DNA from: Flagellimonas maritima
GTDB lineage: Bacteria > Bacteroidota > Bacteroidia > Flavobacteriales > Flavobacteriaceae
Assembly (NCBI RefSeq): GCF_003269425.1
Contig: NZ_CP030104.1
Coordinates: 2,041,501 to 2,105,500 of the forward strand
Direction: 5' to 3'
Length of the DNA stretch: 64,000 bases
Under the pieces are notes generated by a model. That model did no database searches and was not told where the DNA came from. It saw only the letters and a list, made by a program, of their open reading frames with translations. A program made the position numbers and the translations under genes. How positions within the stretch are numbered: the stretch's first letter is position 1; each line of letters begins with the position of its first letter. Positions 17,501 through 24,707 of the stretch are shown piece after piece.

Positions 17501-18148
17501 CTCGATACGGTACGGTTCATCATGCGAAAAAGAAAAAACATCCATGATACCCCCACGAACCGAAAACTCACCTGGCTCTGTTACAAAATCCACTCGCTTA
17601 AACTGATATTCAAAAAGTACTTCGTTCAGAAAGTCAAGTGAAAGCGTGTCGCCCAACTTAATTTTCAAAGTGTTTTTATCCAACTCCTTGCGAGTGACCA
17701 CCTTTTCAAAAAGTGCATCAGGATACGTTACGATGACCGCGGGTTTTTTTCTGGAATTGATACGGTTCAATACCTCTGCTCGCAGCAATACATTTGCATT
17801 GTCCGTTTCCTCAATTTGGTAGGGCCGACGATAACTGCCAGGATAAAAGAGCACTTCGTTTTCGCCTATCAACTGTTCTAGGTCGTTTAGGTAATAAGCA
17901 GCCTCTTCTTTGTCGTTCAAAAGTACCAAGAACGGTAATTCACTATTCTTGAAAACGCCTGAAATCAAAAAAGACAAAGCGGAACCAGTAAGGCCTTTTA
18001 GATGGATATGGTGTCTTTTGTTAAGATCAGACTCCTGTGGCCGGTTATTGGATGTAGCCGAAGTCGCTGAAAATTGAGCAATAGCGGATTGCAGTTTTCC
18101 TACTTGGGAAGACTGTTCAAATAATTGTAGCACGGACGATTTGGTCAA
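14561..18148 (-). CDS. mfd: Transcription-repair coupling factor
   Basis: A 1195-residue protein with Mfd order: UvrB-like N-terminal modules (LTGSALSFLISGVFKNSELP; EPGEFSVRGGIMDVFSF), the RNA polymerase-interacting domain near residue 486 (LEIGDYVTHIDHGIGKFGG), a RecG-type translocase with GDVGFGKTEVA near 661 and DEEQ near 756, and a TRCF C-terminal domain from about 1010. Mfd pushes stalled RNA polymerase off lesions and recruits UvrA. Two stretches between the N-terminal modules and the polymerase-interacting domain, residues 338-367 and 420-451, are in-frame composite repeat insertions (VVSTSLNHQKKQES..., DTERSRSV). Both fall in linker regions away from the motor. The insertions share peptides with those in the ligase gene. 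Confidence 0.97.
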   Translation of the reverse strand: MTKSSVLQLFEQSSQVGKLQSAIAQFSATSATSNNRPQESDLNKRHHIHLKGLTGSALSFLISGVFKNSELPFLVLLNDKEEAAYYLNDLEQLIGENEVLFYPGSYRRPYQIEETDNANVLLRAEVLNRINSRKKPAVIVTYPDALFEKVVTRKELDKNTLKIKLGDTLSLDFLNEVLFEYQFKRVDFVTEPGEFSVRGGIMDVFSFSHDEPYRIEFFGDEVESIRTFDVETQLSTEKVKRITIIPNVENKFLQESRESFLKYISPETIIFSKRLDLVYARVDSFFEKAKESFKKLGEDIKHLKPEELFLNSSVLKEQLKDFCLVEIGTSAVSVSGNVVSTSLNHQKKQESVTEPFDFAQDRRGRSDEIIFNTKPQPSFNKKFDLLIENLNENHEAGFTNFIFCASEQQAKRFHDIFDDVASTMPVLSGAERVSHQKKNKDVLDTERSRSVHYKTLVFPLYQGFIDHDLKLVCYTDHQIFERYHKFHLKNGYAKKQAITLKELNKLEIGDYVTHIDHGIGKFGGLQKIDVEGKKQEAIKLMYGERDILYVSIHSLHKISKFNGKDGAPPKIYKLGSGAWKKIKDKTKSRVKKIAFDLIKIYGKRRLEKGFQYAPDSYLQHELEASFIYEDTPDQEKSTQDVKKDMESERPMDRLICGDVGFGKTEVAIRAAFKAVDNGKQVAVLVPTTILAFQHSRTFKERLKEMPVTVDYLNRFRTAKEKREIHERLAQGKIDIIIGTHQLVNKSVQFKDLGLLIVDEEQKFGVSVKDKLKSIKENVDVLTLTATPIPRTLQFSLMAARDLSVITTPPPNRYPIESRVIGFNEEVIRDAVSYEIQRGGQVFFIHNRIENIKEVAGMIQRLVPDAKIGIGHGQMEGKKLEGLMLAFMNGEFDVLVSTTIVESGLDVTNANTIFIHNANNFGLSDLHQMRGRVGRSNKKAFCYFITPPFEVMTPDARKRIEALEQFTELGSGFNIAMKDLEIRGAGDLLGGEQSGFINEIGFETYQKILAEAIDELKENEFKELYEEVEGEKPKVFVKETQLDTDFELLFPDDYINNITERLNLYTQLNTIENEEGLNKFEAELVDRFGELPIEAVDLFNSVRIKWIANSIGLEKVILKKNKFIGYFLSDQQSPFYQTDTFTRVLQYVQSHPLQCKLKEKQTRNGLRLLLVFEAITSVEKALKALEPLSIKREAVS
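16796..16891. repeat. Composite inverted-pair repeat inside mfd, copy 1
   Basis: 96 bp (32 codons). A short unit at 16796-16819 (arms AACACT/AGTGTC, core TCGACTACGCTC) is followed by a 24-bp T-rich spacer and an inverted long unit at 16844-16891 (arms GTGGCT/AGCCAC, 36-nt interior). Coding-strand peptides are VASTMPVLSGAERVSH, QKKNKDVL and DTERSRSV. Confidence 0.88.
17048..17137. repeat. Composite inverted-pair repeat inside mfd, copy 2
   Basis: 90 bp (30 codons). A long unit at 17048-17095 (arms GTCACT/AGTGAC) is followed by an 18-bp T-rich spacer and an inverted short unit at 17114-17137 (arms GTGGTT/AACCAC, core GAGCGAAGTCGA). Arms are perfectly complementary in both units. Coding-strand peptides are VVSTSLNH, QKKQES and [16 protein letters not shown]. 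Confidence 0.9.
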
Positions 18149-18217
18149 TCCAAAATATTTTGGGCAAATATACTATCGATCATGCAGTGATACAATCTAC
18201 GTATCCTCTTTTTTGTA

Positions 18218-19027
18218 TTATCCAATATTCTTTGTTTTTCCGTCTTCCAAAAACTTTTTAAAAGGATTGGTATGCCTATTTTGAAAACCGTGCCAAGCAA
18301 TGACGATAAAAATTACAATGGCGGAGAACAGTGCGGTATACGCTATAGTTTTATATGAATCTTGATGTCTGATAAATATAGCAAACAGTGCCCATATTCC
18401 CACGGTGGCGAATTCCCGCATGTTGCGCTTTAGTACGATTACAACGTTAAGTATTGTTGCGGTCAAAATTAGGATAATAGTCCAACTTACTTCTGATAGA
18501 AAACCTCCATCCCAACCTAATTTTGTTAGATAAGTGGCTATATTGGCAATGGTCGCTACCGATATCCAACCACTGTACAAACAGATGGGCCACCAAACAA
18601 ACGCGATTATGGGCAGGGGTGCATCCCAACGCTCCATATTGGTATTTAAAATTATCTTTATCAATGAGAAAAGGATACCCAGCATGATCAGAACAGATAC
18701 TCCCGTATAATCGTAAACGAAAGCAAATACCCATAGACTATTGAGCAGGTTCGCCATTGCAAACCAATATCCCGTCTGTTCTATGAATATACTCTTCTTG
18801 TCACTAAAAAAGGCTCGTCTGACTTGAAAGATACCATATGCCAAAAGACTCAAGAATATCAATCCCCAAATGGCGAATGCATAACTCGCAGGCGTAAAAA
18901 GATTTTCATACGTACCACTGATCTCTCCAATAGTGGTATTGTTCAACCGTAAGGCTTGTGAGATATAGTTAACGGCAATAACCAGAAGTATTGAAAAAAG
19001 ATTAATAATTGCTAATTTCTTTTTCAT
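18218..19027 (-). CDS. TspO/MBR-like multi-spanning membrane protein
   Basis: About 269 residues from the ATG at 19027 (MKKKLAIINLFS); the frame is open nine codons further but only from a non-ATG start. I count roughly eight hydrophobic segments. Features resembling the tryptophan-rich sensory protein family are FTPASYAFAIWGLIFLSLL in the second segment and FVWWPICLYSGWISVATIAN further on. TspO proteins bind porphyrins or sterol-like ligands, but this longer Bacteroidota branch has no known function. It lies 69 bp upstream of the mfd start on the same strand, so the two may share a transcript. Confidence 0.7.
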   Translation of the reverse strand: MKKKLAIINLFSILLVIAVNYISQALRLNNTTIGEISGTYENLFTPASYAFAIWGLIFLSLLAYGIFQVRRAFFSDKKSIFIEQTGYWFAMANLLNSLWVFAFVYDYTGVSVLIMLGILFSLIKIILNTNMERWDAPLPIIAFVWWPICLYSGWISVATIANIATYLTKLGWDGGFLSEVSWTIILILTATILNVVIVLKRNMREFATVGIWALFAIFIRHQDSYKTIAYTALFSAIVIFIVIAWHGFQNRHTNPFKKFLEDGKTKNIG

Positions 19028-19234
19028 AGTTTTTATTACAAAAATACCGGTCAATCCTCTAAAGTATTATCTTAATTGGTTTAAGCTTTATGCCGAATGG
19101 CTTGAACTTGGTTGCGTTTTATTTTATTCGTGCTATAATTTTATCATTTTGGGCTATTCCTTTTCTTATTAAAATCGCACCTTTAATTATGGATAATTTT
19201 AAATTTTCCAATGCTTCAATCAAAAATGGTCTAG

Positions 19235-20578
19235 ATGGAACAGTTTGATGTATTTGTCATTGGTAGTGGAATAGCTGGACAGACCGTGGCGGAAAAGTGT
19301 GTGAATGGGAATTTGAAGGTAGCCATAGCGGACAAACGTGAATTTGGAGGAACTTGTGCCAACAGGGGATGTGACCCAAAGAAAGTGATGCTCGGTTTTA
19401 TTGAAGTTTTACAACGTGCCAAGAATTTAGAGGGTAAAGGTATTACGGACTTGCCGAAATTGAAATGGCAGAATATCCAAAAATTCAAAAAAAATTTTAC
19501 TGATAATGTTCCTGCTAGTACCGAGAAGAAATTGCGGGAATTGAACATTAAATTATATCATCAATCCCCAAAATTTATAGATGAAAGTACACTATTGGTA
19601 GAAGGCAAAACAATATCCTTCAAAAAAGCTGTTATCGCAACAGGGTATGAGCCTACGCGATTGTCCTTTAAAGGGGCCGAGTATACCATGACTAGCGACA
19701 ATTTCCTTGATTTAAAAAAACTACCCAAGAGTATGGTCTTTATTGGGGCTGGATATGTGGGAATGGAATTCGCCAACATAGCGTCAGCAATGGGTGTTTT
19801 GGTAACGGTTATTGACAAATCGGATAGACCATTGAAAGCTTTTGACAAGGATTTGGTTAATGATTTGGTCATTTCTTGTGAATCCAGGGGAATTAATTTC
19901 ATCTTCAATGCCAATATCGAATCTATTGAAAAGCTTAAAAAGAACCTTCGTATTACGTATACCAAAAATGGAAAAGAAAGGCGCCTAAAATCTAGGACAG
20001 TTTTTAATACTGCAGGCCGAGTGCCAGCAATCGCCGAACTTGACCTTGAAAATGCAAACGTTGATTTCAATGAAAATGGAGTAATTACCAATGAATATCT
20101 TCAAAGTAAATCAAATAGAAGTATTTACTCATGTGGCGATGTATCTGATAAGGGGTTGCCTCTAACACCATTATCAGGCTTGCAAGGATATATTGTAGGT
20201 GATAATATAATTTCCGATAATTCAAAATCAATTAAACTACCCGTAGTTCCATCAGTAGTTTTTACACATCCAAATATTGCATCGGTCGGCTTATCTGAAG
20301 AAGAAGCAAAGCGTAGATACAAAAACGTTGTAGTAGAACACAAGAACTTAAAGGATTGGTTCAACGCAACACATATAAATTCTCCAAAATATGCTTGTAA
20401 GATTATCAGTAACAAAAGAACCGACAAAATCCTAGGGGCCCACATTTTGAGCGAAACTGCTGCTGAAATCATTAATATTTTCGTAATGGCCATCAATCAA
20501 AAAATGACGGTTTATGATATTAAACAAACCATCTTTACCTATCCTTCATGGGGATATGATACAAAAAGTATGGTATAG
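19235..20578 (+). CDS. NAD(P)/FAD-dependent disulfide oxidoreductase family protein
   Basis: A 447-residue flavoprotein of the glutathione reductase/dihydrolipoamide dehydrogenase family. It has an FAD-binding VIGSGIAGQTVAEK at residues 6-19, the redox-active pair in GGTCANRGCDPKK, an NAD(P)-binding FIGAGYVGMEFANIASAMG near 170, a second FAD motif YSCGDVSD, and a C-terminal dimerisation domain. The usual C-terminal HPE/HPT with catalytic His is not obvious (the tail reads FTYPSWGYDTKSM). It is therefore not lipoamide dehydrogenase, glutathione reductase or mercuric reductase by simple rule; the substrate is unknown. It is transcribed alone, divergent from the TspO-like gene. Confidence 0.88.
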   Translation: MEQFDVFVIGSGIAGQTVAEKCVNGNLKVAIADKREFGGTCANRGCDPKKVMLGFIEVLQRAKNLEGKGITDLPKLKWQNIQKFKKNFTDNVPASTEKKLRELNIKLYHQSPKFIDESTLLVEGKTISFKKAVIATGYEPTRLSFKGAEYTMTSDNFLDLKKLPKSMVFIGAGYVGMEFANIASAMGVLVTVIDKSDRPLKAFDKDLVNDLVISCESRGINFIFNANIESIEKLKKNLRITYTKNGKERRLKSRTVFNTAGRVPAIAELDLENANVDFNENGVITNEYLQSKSNRSIYSCGDVSDKGLPLTPLSGLQGYIVGDNIISDNSKSIKLPVVPSVVFTHPNIASVGLSEEEAKRRYKNVVVEHKNLKDWFNATHINSPKYACKIISNKRTDKILGAHILSETAAEIINIFVMAINQKMTVYDIKQTIFTYPSWGYDTKSMV

Positions 20579-20587
20579 ATAAAATTA

Positions 20588-20609
20588 AAGCTGTATTAGT
20601 TTACAGCTT
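20588..20609. terminator. Bidirectional hairpin between convergent genes
   Basis: AAGCTGTA (20588-20595) and TACAGCTT (20602-20609) form an 8-bp perfect stem with a 6-nt loop, flanked by AT-rich sequence. It sits between the ends of the oxidoreductase and pdeM genes. Confidence 0.55.
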
Positions 20610-20627
20610 CTTATATTTAGACGGGTA

Positions 20628-21260
20628 TTAAACTTGTAATACCTCGTTCTCAACAACAACATAAACCTCATCTTCTTCAGTTGGTTCAAGAACATAAGTG
20701 CCCGTGAATTTGCCAAACGCGGGCAAAATCAGTTGTTTTTTTTTCTTGAAAAAGCAGGATAGCTTCAATCGTTGCCTGCCAAAACCTTTCAATCGTATAG
20801 CAGGATGAACGTGCCCACAAAAATTAAAAAACCCATCTTTTTCTTTTGGATGGTGCGTCAACAAAAAACCATCGAATTCCAATTCTTGAAATATCTTGAT
20901 ACCAAGATGTTCAAATTTTTCGGGTGCGATAATGTCATGATTGCCCGCAACTAGAATAATTTCTGCCGGTGTCTTTCCGACCCAATTCTCAAACAATTGC
21001 CATTCTTTATTTAATGAAGAATGAAACAAATCCCCAAGGAAACAGATTTGAAAAGGCTGAAAATAACCCACAATTTCATCCAAGAGCATGAAGTTTTTGT
21101 GGATGGCTTTTTGAGGTACGGCAGCACCAAATTTTCTAAAATGGACAACCTTTCCCAAGTGAACATCACTGATCAATAACATCGATTTCTCTACCCAAAA
21201 AATTCCGCCCAAAGGGTGTAATAGAAATTCTTGACTTTGGATTTTTATCGATTGGGTCAT
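20628..21260 (-). CDS. pdeM: Ligase-associated DNA damage response endonuclease PdeM
   Basis: A 210-residue calcineurin-like phosphoesterase. Metal-binding motifs in order: ISDVHLGK, FLGDLFHSSLNKEW, VAGNHD and GHVHPAI. It belongs to the ligase-associated four-gene set (phosphoesterase, DEXH helicase, ATP-dependent ligase, MBL exonuclease) found together in many bacteria and linked to DNA repair. It is the last gene of the set here. Its ATG lies one base after the stop of a dead ParE/RelE-type toxin gene that separates it from the helicase, so its translation start region now derives from that remnant. Confidence 0.93.
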   Translation of the reverse strand: MTQSIKIQSQEFLLHPLGGIFWVEKSMLLISDVHLGKVVHFRKFGAAVPQKAIHKNFMLLDEIVGYFQPFQICFLGDLFHSSLNKEWQLFENWVGKTPAEIILVAGNHDIIAPEKFEHLGIKIFQELEFDGFLLTHHPKEKDGFFNFCGHVHPAIRLKGFGRQRLKLSCFFKKKKQLILPAFGKFTGTYVLEPTEEDEVYVVVENEVLQV

Positions 21261-21261
21261 A

Positions 21262-21555
21262 TTAAAGCTTTAAGCTAAATGGGTCTTGTCGAGTATCCCA
21301 AATCAAATGAATTATGATTTCCTCTAACTTTAGTTCGTAGAATATTATAAAACGTTTCTTAATCAAAATGTAAATGCTCGGACGGTTTATTTTTATTCCA
21401 AGTAAAGGATGCTGGGACAACAGTTTTATAGCTACATTTATTTCTTTATCAAGTTTGCGACTATTGTTTTTTGAACCATTTCGCTAACAATAGAATTCTA
21501 GGATTTTAGTGAAAACAGCACCTGCTTTGGATGTCCAAAATATTCGTTTAGCCAT
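21262..21555 (-). pseudogene. ParE/RelE-type toxin remnant with in-frame stop
   Basis: Reading from the ATG at 21555 gives MAKRIFWTSKAGAVFTKILE, a TAG at codon 24 (21484-21486), then an uninterrupted frame to the TAA at 21262 (RNGSKNNSRKLDKEINVAIK; SIYILIKKRFIIFYELKLEE; IIHLIWDTRQDPFSL). The pattern, ending in a Trp-Asp-x-Arg-Gln-Asp-Pro motif, is typical of ParE/RelE toxins. The premature stop removes three quarters of the protein, so it is presumably inactive. It overlaps the antitoxin remnant and abuts pdeM. Without the stop it would be 97 residues, a normal length. Confidence 0.85.
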
Positions 21556-21776
21556 TCGGTATTCTTTTTGAAAACAGACTCATTCGTCAAAACCTGATTT
21601 GAGTTATAGTCGGCAATTCTCTCTAAAATTAATTTTTTTTTTGGTTTTATTAAGTTGATATGTTGTAGGATTTGTGTGATTGCTCAACAATTGTTTGAAA
21701 AGAATCAAGGTTTGTTCTTCTTTTATGGAAAGTAGATTTTTTTTATAATTTCATTTTGTAATTCAGAAACACTCAT
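21498..21776 (-). pseudogene. Antitoxin remnant with two homopolymer frameshifts
   Basis: Starts at the ATG at 21776 (MSVSELQNEIIKKI). One A is missing in an A8 run near 21745, shifting to LLSIKEEQTLILFKQLLSNH; one A is extra in an A10 run near 21640, shifting to LILERIADYNSNQVLTNESV. The end overlaps the toxin ATG. Size, order and overlap match the small antitoxins that precede ParE/RelE toxins in Bacteroidota. The assignment rests mainly on the adjacent toxin. Confidence 0.65.
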
Positions 21777-21814
21777 AGCGAAGCTTTTTGTAAAGTTAAA
21801 TAATTTTATAAGGT

Positions 21815-24289
21815 TCACTTCATCAAAATCTTGGTCATTCGCTTAATACGATCGGCCAGTTTTTCGCTGGAGAGCTTTTCACGAAGTCTATCCGTGATAA
21901 TCGGAAAAGAAAACGGCGTAGGTTTCTCACATTGTTTCCAAACAATCTTTTGTTTCGCAATTCTTTCCAATGCAATCCGCAATCGGCCTTCCTCCAATTG
22001 GTGCTCGAACATTTCAGTAAATGCTTGTCTAAACAATAAATTGTCGGCTTCAAAATCTTTAAAAACATCGAACAAGAGTTGTGAACTACTTTGTAGATGT
22101 TTCATTTTAACTCCCTTATTTGGATATCCAGTAAAGACCATTCCACTGATAACCGCGATATCACGAAACTTTCTTCTTGCCATTTCATTGCTGTTCAAAC
22201 TCTTTTGAAGGTCGTCTAGCATATACTCGGTCGTAAATAGATTATTGTCCAATACATTTTGAATATCGATGGGTTTATCAGAAAGCATTTCGAATCCGTA
22301 GTCGTTAAATGCCAACGAACAAGTGATTGGGGAAAGTAAACTGATACGGTAGGAAAGCAGACTGCTCATAGCCTCGTGGACAGCTCTCCCCTCAAAAGGA
22401 TAAAAAATATGATGGTAGCCATCACGGGTCTTAAAGGTTTCTATTAAAAATTCCGAAGGTATTGGTATGATGCTTTCCTTTTCTTGTCTAACAAAAACTG
22501 GCTTTAAGGATTTGAGCTCCTCACTAAGTTTATTTTTAGAAGTTGATTTTGAAGAAGCTACCTTATAGAGTTCCTCGCGCAAGAGTTGGGACATTTGTGA
22601 CGAAAAACTGAGACGCCCTCCTGACCAACTGGGAACCTTGTTTGTGCGTTTTGTAGAATTTCGTACATGGGCCTGCATTCCCTTTATTCGAATAAACTCC
22701 AAATTTCTACCTGCAAATGTAAATACATCGCCCTGTTGTAATTTAGAAACAAAATATTCTTCCATAGTACCGATATATCCTCCTTTTTGATAGCGAACTG
22801 AAATAACCGCATCACCAACTATAGTCCCTATTTGGAGACGGTGTCGCATTGCGATTGCCCTGTTGTTCACTTTAAATCTGCCATCATCCTCTACTTCTAC
22901 TTTTTGATATTCATCGTAAGTCTTTAGACTTTGACTGCCCATAACCAAAAAATTGAGCAACCATTGCCATTCATCTTTAGTTAGCGCTTGGTAACAAAAG
23001 GTTTGTTTAATTTCTGGATAGATCTCTTCGGGATAAAATCCATCGGAGACCGCTAAAGTGGTCAAATACTGCAATAGCGCATCGTAACTGTTCAAATAGG
23101 GCATTCTATCTTCTACTGCCTCTTTTATAACGGCTTGTTGAAGGGCAGAAGCCTCTATGAGTTCCATGGCATGGGTCGGCAAGAAGTAAATTACGCTTTC
23201 CTTTCCAGGACGATGTCCGCTACGCCCCGCACGCTGCAAAAAACGGGCAACACCTTTTGGTCCGCCAATTTGTACCACGGTTTCAACAGGAGCGAAATCT
23301 ACTCCCAAATCAAGGCTGGATGTGCATACCACGGCTTTTAGACTTTCGTTGCGGATGGCCTGCTCTACCCATATACGGGTTTCCTTATTTATGCTACCAT
23401 GATGCATGGCCATTTCACCTGCATATTCAGGATGTTTTTCCAGTATTTTTTGAAACCAGATTTCGCATTGGCTTCTGGTATTTGTAAAAAGTAAAGTTGT
23501 TTTACTACCGTTAATGATCGGTACCACGTCCTCCAGAAGACGAAGCCCTAAATGTCCTCTCCAAGGAAAGGTTTCCATTTCTTTTGGGATGATACTTTTT
23601 ACCGTAATTTTTTTATTGAGCTTAGCTTTCACCAAAACTGAATTTTTTAGTGCTTCTGAGGTTGGGCCGAGCAACACTTCCCTAGCTTGTTCTAAATTCC
23701 CAATAGTGGCCGAGATACCCCAAATGCGTAAATCACTACAGATTGTTTTTAATCGGGACAATCCCAGCTCCATTTGTACGCCACGTTTTGTTCCCAGTAA
23801 CTCATGCCACTCATCAACAACAATCGCCGAGCAATCCTTGAACACTTTTTCATATCCCTTTGATGAAAGCAACAACTGCAAACTTTCAGGTGTTGTAATC
23901 AATAGATCGGGCATATTGGTCTTCTGTCTTGAACGTTCTTTTGTGGAAGTATCTCCCGTTCGAATCCCGACGGTCATCTGAGTGTCCAAATCTAGGGTAA
24001 TTCGCTCTGCGGATTGTTTAATTTCTTGGGATAAGGCACGTAGGGGCGTAATCCATATCGCCTTTAGGCCTTTTTTGTGCTTGGATTTATAATCAGGATT
24101 TTTTTTGATGTAGTTCAGAACAATGGGAAACCAAAGCGCATAAGTTTTTCCGCTACCTGTTGGAGCATTGAGCAAACCATGCTTTCCCTGTAAAAAGGCC
24201 GTCCATGTTTCCTTTTGAAATGCGAAAGGTTTCCAGTGCTGTTGTTGGAACCAGTTTTCGGCAATTTCAAAAAGTTGTTTTCTGTTCAT
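21815..24289 (-). CDS. Ligase-associated DEXH-box DNA helicase (Lhr-like)
   Basis: An 824-residue superfamily 2 helicase. Walker A APTGSGKT is at residues 42-49, the Walker B box is VVDEWHEL, motif III ISATIGN, and the C-terminal RecA domain ends in QRAGRSGHRPGK. A winged-helix and Lhr-core-like region follows. It matches the helicase of the ligase-associated repair set, expected to translocate 3'-5' on single-stranded DNA and feed the nuclease and ligase partners. Its ATG directly abuts the left repeat of GIY-YIG cassette 2, so its leader is element-derived. In intact clusters this gene normally follows the ligase directly. Confidence 0.93.
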   Translation of the reverse strand: MNRKQLFEIAENWFQQQHWKPFAFQKETWTAFLQGKHGLLNAPTGSGKTYALWFPIVLNYIKKNPDYKSKHKKGLKAIWITPLRALSQEIKQSAERITLDLDTQMTVGIRTGDTSTKERSRQKTNMPDLLITTPESLQLLLSSKGYEKVFKDCSAIVVDEWHELLGTKRGVQMELGLSRLKTICSDLRIWGISATIGNLEQAREVLLGPTSEALKNSVLVKAKLNKKITVKSIIPKEMETFPWRGHLGLRLLEDVVPIINGSKTTLLFTNTRSQCEIWFQKILEKHPEYAGEMAMHHGSINKETRIWVEQAIRNESLKAVVCTSSLDLGVDFAPVETVVQIGGPKGVARFLQRAGRSGHRPGKESVIYFLPTHAMELIEASALQQAVIKEAVEDRMPYLNSYDALLQYLTTLAVSDGFYPEEIYPEIKQTFCYQALTKDEWQWLLNFLVMGSQSLKTYDEYQKVEVEDDGRFKVNNRAIAMRHRLQIGTIVGDAVISVRYQKGGYIGTMEEYFVSKLQQGDVFTFAGRNLEFIRIKGMQAHVRNSTKRTNKVPSWSGGRLSFSSQMSQLLREELYKVASSKSTSKNKLSEELKSLKPVFVRQEKESIIPIPSEFLIETFKTRDGYHHIFYPFEGRAVHEAMSSLLSYRISLLSPITCSLAFNDYGFEMLSDKPIDIQNVLDNNLFTTEYMLDDLQKSLNSNEMARRKFRDIAVISGMVFTGYPNKGVKMKHLQSSSQLLFDVFKDFEADNLLFRQAFTEMFEHQLEEGRLRIALERIAKQKIVWKQCEKPTPFSFPIITDRLREKLSSEKLADRIKRMTKILMK

Positions 24290-24311
24290 ATTCCGAGCGC
24301 AGCGAAGGAAT
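24290..24311 (+). repeat. Left inverted repeat of GIY-YIG cassette 2
   Basis: Five-base arms ATTCC/GGAAT around core GAGCGCAGCGAA. Immediately upstream of the helicase ATG. Confidence 0.88.
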
Positions 24312-24319
24312 CTGTTATT

Positions 24320-24616
24320 TTAGTCTGCTTGCCATTCCAAAGATAAATCCTTCCAATCTGGATTTATAGAGGTTATCAAATCTTCTTTTCTTTTTCTATT
24401 GCCTGATTTTAACTGTTTTTCTCTGGCAAATACATCTTTTATCGTATCAAATTCTTCAAAATATACCAATAGATTACAATTATATCTTTTTGTAAACGAA
24501 TTTGAGTATTTACCATTCTTATGTTCACTCGTGCGTCTTCGTAAATCATTGGTTGCCCCAATGTATAGTACGGTTTTATTCTTGTTGGTTAATATATAGC
24601 AATATCCTTTTGTCAT
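24320..24616 (-). CDS. Single-domain GIY-YIG endonuclease-like protein
   Basis: The product from the ATG at 24616 (MTKGYCYILTNKNKTVLYIG) has 98 residues. It shows YCYI and LYIG, the GIY and YIG signatures, then ATNDLRRRTSEH with the conserved Arg and His, and a Glu in FAREKQLKSGNRK for metal binding. The frame is open to an ATG at 24697, but the additional 27 residues precede the conserved domain start and look like translated repeat. It is the second such gene in the window with the same flanking inverted repeats, yet its sequence is only distantly similar to the one at 3058-3375. I infer association with the repeat element; any role in DNA mobility is unproven. Confidence 0.88.
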   Translation of the reverse strand: MTKGYCYILTNKNKTVLYIGATNDLRRRTSEHKNGKYSNSFTKRYNCNLLVYFEEFDTIKDVFAREKQLKSGNRKRKEDLITSINPDWKDLSLEWQAD

Positions 24617-24707
24617 GAAATTACGAGTTAAACGAAGTAATCTGCGTGAAGGGAACGGAAGTTTTTGATTGCTTTCTATTTGAATGGCTTGTTTCAATGT
24701 TTCCGTT

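Noticed and set aside
17091..17606. Long open frame antisense to mfd (171 codons)
   Set aside because: Shadow frame over well-conserved Mfd residues and the composite repeat.
19235..20578. Calling the flavin oxidoreductase mercuric reductase or lipoamide dehydrogenase
   Set aside because: No mer or dehydrogenase-complex genes nearby, no vicinal Cys pair at the C-terminus, and the usual catalytic HPE/HPT motif was not seen.
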